From: Clostridiales bacterium
GTDB taxonomy: Bacteria; Bacillota; Clostridia; Lachnospirales; Lachnospiraceae
DNA: 8,733 bases
Direction: 5' to 3'
Assembly: GCA_015655565.1 (NCBI GenBank)
Contig: JAATEU010000368.1
Span: 1-8,733, forward strand
Shown piece after piece: positions 5,841 to 8,733 of this stretch (position 1 is the stretch's first letter; each line of letters opens with the position of its first letter). The notes below the pieces were generated by a model. That model worked only from the letters and a program-made list of their open reading frames with translations. It did not search any database and was not told where the DNA came from. The translations under genes and the position numbers were made by a program.

Positions 5841-7022
5841 TTACGTTAATATGTCATATAAAAATCCCGTATATAATGATATACCTTTTTCTAATTGTTC
5901 CAACGTAATGTACTCATCTATTTGATGAGCCTGTTCAATGCTGCCGGGTCCAAAGATCACTGCCGGTATTTTAAGTGCCTCCGTAATAAATCCGGCTTCA
6001 CAGGATGCCTCAAACCCCTTAATAACTGGTTCTTCGGCATATAATTCTATAGTATTTTTTTTAATAACCTGAATTTCTTTCAAATCCTCTTTGCATTTTC
6101 CCGGAGGGCAATACGTGGTTATTTCCAAATCCCATTTACATCCTGTGCACTTTTCCATCTCTTCCAACAGATCTTTTAACTGAACAGTACAACTATTTTT
6201 GTTCTCTCCCTTTATTAATCTTCTGTCAATCCGGAGTCTGCACAAATCCGGCACTATATTCACTTTTGTCCCGCCTTCAATTTTTGTAACTTGAATGCTG
6301 CCGTTTCCCTGATATTGCTCCTCCTTCCGACCTAATCTATGATCCAATTCCTGAATCAATCCTATAAGAAAAGAGGCTGCATAAACAGTGTTATTTCCAA
6401 GTTGCGGCCGGGCTGCATGGGCACTTTTCCCATATATGCTGACCGTAAATGCCATAACTCCCCTATGCCCGAGCGCTATCTGCATATCCGTCGGTTCACC
6501 TACGATTGCAAAGTCTGCCTTTAAAGGATTTTTCAAATACTTCTTTAATCCAACATTGGTATTTTCCTCATCAATATCATAAACGAGGAGAAGGCTGCCT
6601 TTTAATTCAATCTTATTTTTTACCAAAAGTTCAGCCCCATACATGGAGCAGGCAATACTGCCCTTCATATCACAGGCTCCTCTTCCATACAGGTTCCCAT
6701 CCCGGATCTCCGGAACATAAGGAGGTGAAAACCACTGTTCCTCCTCTCCGGCCGGAACCACATCCAAATGTCCGATATACATAATTCTTCTATGCATATC
6801 TTCCTTCCCTTGTATTTCAACAACTACGTTAAAACGCTCCTTACTGCAATAATCTTTTATCGGATGAAGCCCTAAATCCCGAAAAAAATCAAATACATAT
6901 TGGGCAGCATACTTTTCATTTCCCGAAATTACATCACTTTTTAAAGATATTAAATCTTTTGCAATCTGCCACAATCGGTTTTTATTTATAGCCGACAATA
7001 ATTCTTCCTTTTGTTTCTTCAT
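5841..7022 (-). CDS. M20-family metallo-amidohydrolase (ArgE/DapE/carboxypeptidase-like)
   Basis: A 393-aa cytoplasmic di-zinc hydrolase of the M20 family, which removes N-acyl groups from amino acids or cleaves peptides. The active-site set is complete: His85 and Asp87 in GHLDVVP, bridging Asp118 in YGRGACDMKG, catalytic Glu152 and ligand Glu153 in DIDEEN, ligand Glu176 in VGEPTD, and His366 in EQAHQIDEY. The dimerisation domain sits in the middle (about 185 to 300) with GKSAHAARP. The ATG overlaps the fucosidase TGA (ATGA), so the two are translationally coupled. It lies in a sugar-uptake operon with no arginine or lysine synthesis genes, which argues against biosynthetic ArgE or DapE and for catabolic deacylation of a conjugate. 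The exact substrate is not readable from the sequence. Confidence 0.9.
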   Translation of the reverse strand: MKKQKEELLSAINKNRLWQIAKDLISLKSDVISGNEKYAAQYVFDFFRDLGLHPIKDYCSKERFNVVVEIQGKEDMHRRIMYIGHLDVVPAGEEEQWFSPPYVPEIRDGNLYGRGACDMKGSIACSMYGAELLVKNKIELKGSLLLVYDIDEENTNVGLKKYLKNPLKADFAIVGEPTDMQIALGHRGVMAFTVSIYGKSAHAARPQLGNNTVYAASFLIGLIQELDHRLGRKEEQYQGNGSIQVTKIEGGTKVNIVPDLCRLRIDRRLIKGENKNSCTVQLKDLLEEMEKCTGCKWDLEITTYCPPGKCKEDLKEIQVIKKNTIELYAEEPVIKGFEASCEAGFITEALKIPAVIFGPGSIEQAHQIDEYITLEQLEKGISLYTGFLYDILT

Positions 7023-8362
7023 TTCCCATTTACCTTATTATTTATACAGAACTCTGCATTGCTCCCACGTTTGGCAGCCCAGTCGGCTACTCTTTGCGGA
7101 TCGCCTTCCCAAAGGCGCTGCTCTCCCCAAAGATTTGTTTCCGGTTTTCCTTGGCAGGTGATTTTTATGACCGGAAACAAATTTTCCTCTGTCTTCTCCG
7201 GTAAACCTTCCATATAAAAAATATCTCCCTCCTGCCTGAATCTTAAATCGGTCTTTGTTGTCATAAGCTCTATACCAATCACCCTGCTTGTAAGATCCGC
7301 CAGCCGGAACACCGGCTTTCCGTCCCAAAAGCGTATGATTAAATAAAGATTATTTCCTTTCATCGTCTGAAAACCATATGTTAAGGACTCCGTTAATTCG
7401 CCTCCTTCATTTCCGTAAACAGCTTCTCCATATTTCCCCAGCCATCTGCCGATTGCCAGTGCTCTTTCTTTAAACTCCTGCTGGAATTCCCCGTCAGGTG
7501 TAGCCCCTATATTAATAATAAGTTTTCCTCCCCTACACGCACAGGTACAAAGGGTATCCAAAAGCTCGGCTGCAGATTTCCAGCGTTCTCCGTTTGTAAA
7601 TCCCCACCATCTCCAGTAGCTTACCTGATTCGATTCCCATAATCTGTTCTCCGGACTTACCAAATGTTCCGGTGTTCCAAAATCCCCTTCCTCATTCCCG
7701 CCTCCATGTTTTAACAACTGTTCCTTGTCTGTAGAATACCCCAGCCGGTTATTGATAAGAATACCCGGCTGCCATTCTCTCATTTTTCTTACTAACTCGG
7801 GACTTTTTAAATGCTCTGCACATCTCGGCCAAACTCCATCAAAGAAAAAGTAATGAATTTTTCCATATTTTGTGCATAATTCCCTTACCTGATGATGTAT
7901 GTACTCCTGCATCTTCTTCCAGCCTTCCGGATTCTTTTCAGGCCCTTCATAATATGCCGGAATTCTCCAGTCACACCAGGAATAGTAAAACCCTACCTTC
8001 AATCCTTCTGCGCGCAGGGCATCCGCGTATTCTTTTACAAAATCTCTTTTAGGGGCTTGTTTCATACTTGTATAATCCGTATATGCACTATCCCAAAGGC
8101 AATAACCATCATGATGACGTGTTGTAAGACAGGCGTATTTGAAACCGGAGGCTTTCATAATTTTTGCCCATTCTTCCGGATCATATTTTTGAGGATTCCA
8201 GGAACAGGCCATTTTTTCATACTCCGACTGATCCATATGATCTCTAAATAAAGCCTGTTCTCCATGCCCTGTCAATGAATATGGCCCCCAATGAATAAAC
8301 AAACCATATCTGGATTGAGGAAACCATTCAAATTCTTTTGGTATATCATATTTAAAATACAT
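7019..8362 (-). CDS. Alpha-L-fucosidase, glycoside hydrolase family 29
   Basis: A 447-aa retaining glycosidase expected to release alpha-linked L-fucose. GH29 hallmarks in order: RYGLFIHWGPYS (18 to 29), ACLTTRHHDGYCLWDS (77 to 92), the nucleophile Asp175 in IHYFFFDGVW, and EEGDFGTPEH (224 to 233), followed by the WESNQVSYWRWW region that lines the sugar site. A beta-sandwich domain fills about 345 to 430. There is no signal peptide, so it acts in the cytoplasm on imported material, consistent with the ABC permease 19 nt upstream. The start has a strong AAGGGAGGG site 5 nt before the ATG. The stop overlaps the M20 gene's start. Some GH29-like enzymes act on other sugars, so fucose is likely rather than certain. 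Confidence 0.9.
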   Translation of the reverse strand: MYFKYDIPKEFEWFPQSRYGLFIHWGPYSLTGHGEQALFRDHMDQSEYEKMACSWNPQKYDPEEWAKIMKASGFKYACLTTRHHDGYCLWDSAYTDYTSMKQAPKRDFVKEYADALRAEGLKVGFYYSWCDWRIPAYYEGPEKNPEGWKKMQEYIHHQVRELCTKYGKIHYFFFDGVWPRCAEHLKSPELVRKMREWQPGILINNRLGYSTDKEQLLKHGGGNEEGDFGTPEHLVSPENRLWESNQVSYWRWWGFTNGERWKSAAELLDTLCTCACRGGKLIINIGATPDGEFQQEFKERALAIGRWLGKYGEAVYGNEGGELTESLTYGFQTMKGNNLYLIIRFWDGKPVFRLADLTSRVIGIELMTTKTDLRFRQEGDIFYMEGLPEKTEENLFPVIKITCQGKPETNLWGEQRLWEGDPQRVADWAAKRGSNAEFCINNKVNGK

Positions 8363-8381
8363 TTTTTCCCTCCCTTTTATC

Positions 8382-8733
8382 CTAACCTTTTACGGAACCT
8401 GCGGATAATCCGGTCTCAATTTGCTTTTGAAATTTAAAATAGATTAATATCATAGGCAGAACAGAAATACAAATTCCGGCAAAGGTTCCTCCATAATTAA
8501 TGTCATATTCTGATTTAAAAGCCATAAGCGCAACGGATAAGGTCGCTTTTTTACGATCACTGATTAACAGGATAGAAAAAATCAGATCATTATATACCCG
8601 TAAAAATGTCATAATTGTAATAGTTGCAATAACCGGCTTCATAAGAGGAGCCAATATCTCAATCAACAATTTGAAATATCCGCAGCCATCAATTCTTGCA
8701 GCTTCATCCAGTTCCTTACTAATACCTTTCATA
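8382..8733 (-). CDS. ABC sugar transporter permease, MalG-like (CUT1), N-terminus outside window
   Basis: The last 116 or so residues of an inner-membrane permease. The cytoplasmic EAA loop reads ELDEAARIDGCGYFKLLIEI, the segment that docks on the ATPase, followed by three hydrophobic helices and the typical ending FQKQIETGLSAGSVKG before a TAG stop. The methionine at 8732 lies just before the EAA loop, so it is internal and the gene continues beyond the window edge. CUT1 permeases import oligosaccharides and glycosides with a solute-binding protein and a second permease, both expected upstream. With the fucosidase 19 nt downstream it probably brings in the fucosidase's substrate. Confidence 0.93.
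   Translation of the reverse strand, partial: MKGISKELDEAARIDGCGYFKLLIEILAPLMKPVIATITIMTFLRVYNDLIFSILLISDRKKATLSVALMAFKSEYDINYGGTFAGICISVLPMILIYFKFQKQIETGLSAGSVKG

Noticed and set aside
6339..6784. Several plus-strand open frames opposite the M20 gene
   Set aside because: They are antisense shadows of a gene with a complete set of active-site residues and have no family features.
7038..7328. Minus-strand 96-codon frame inside the fucosidase gene
   Set aside because: It is an out-of-frame overlap with the C-terminal domain of the GH29 gene and has no recognisable features.
1..8733. CRISPR array, insertion sequence, tRNA or phage gene
   Set aside because: No regularly spaced repeats, terminal inverted repeats with a transposase, tRNA-like folds or phage proteins were seen on either strand.

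Overview
The window looks like an AT-rich chromosome segment of a low-GC Gram-positive anaerobe (Bacillota, class Clostridia; Lachnospiraceae is my best guess). This rests on the purine-rich Shine-Dalgarno sites, TTGACA-type promoters, an ECF riboflavin transporter under an FMN riboswitch, and the tsaE-tsaB-rimI gene order. Family assignment is inference; I could run no search. Every convincing gene lies on the minus strand, so transcription runs from high to low coordinates.

Region A (8733 to 4144) is a catabolic cluster. It begins with the end of an ABC sugar permease cut by the window edge. A cytoplasmic GH29 alpha-L-fucosidase follows 19 nt later, then an M20 metallo-amidohydrolase (ATGA overlap), then a fold-type III PLP enzyme of the D-threonine aldolase / D-serine dehydratase family (about 30 nt gap). 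After a 116-nt gap with its own putative promoter comes a RidA-family enamine/imine deaminase. Together they suggest import of a fucose-containing (or similar) amino acid or peptide conjugate, removal of the sugar, hydrolysis of an amide bond, PLP-dependent breakdown of a beta-hydroxy (D-)amino acid, and clearance of the enamine product. This pathway is the most interesting hypothesis here.

Region B (4073 to 3063) is a riboflavin-import unit: a TTGACA promoter, an FMN (RFN) aptamer, an intrinsic terminator, and ribU. An 8-nt word shared by the aptamer's 5' strand and the terminator's 3' arm gives a direct antiterminator/terminator switch.

Region C (3062 to 1888) has a 344-nt gap carrying a decayed C-terminal fragment of a second sugar permease (frame broken at least twice), then an EstA-like serine esterase.

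Region D (1887 to 1) has a possible terminator with interleaved inverted repeats, an extended -10 promoter, and the overlapping tsaE-tsaB-rimI set for tRNA t6A37 synthesis and ribosomal protein S18 acetylation. rimI is cut by the window's left edge.

No tRNA, rRNA, CRISPR array, insertion sequence or phage gene was seen.
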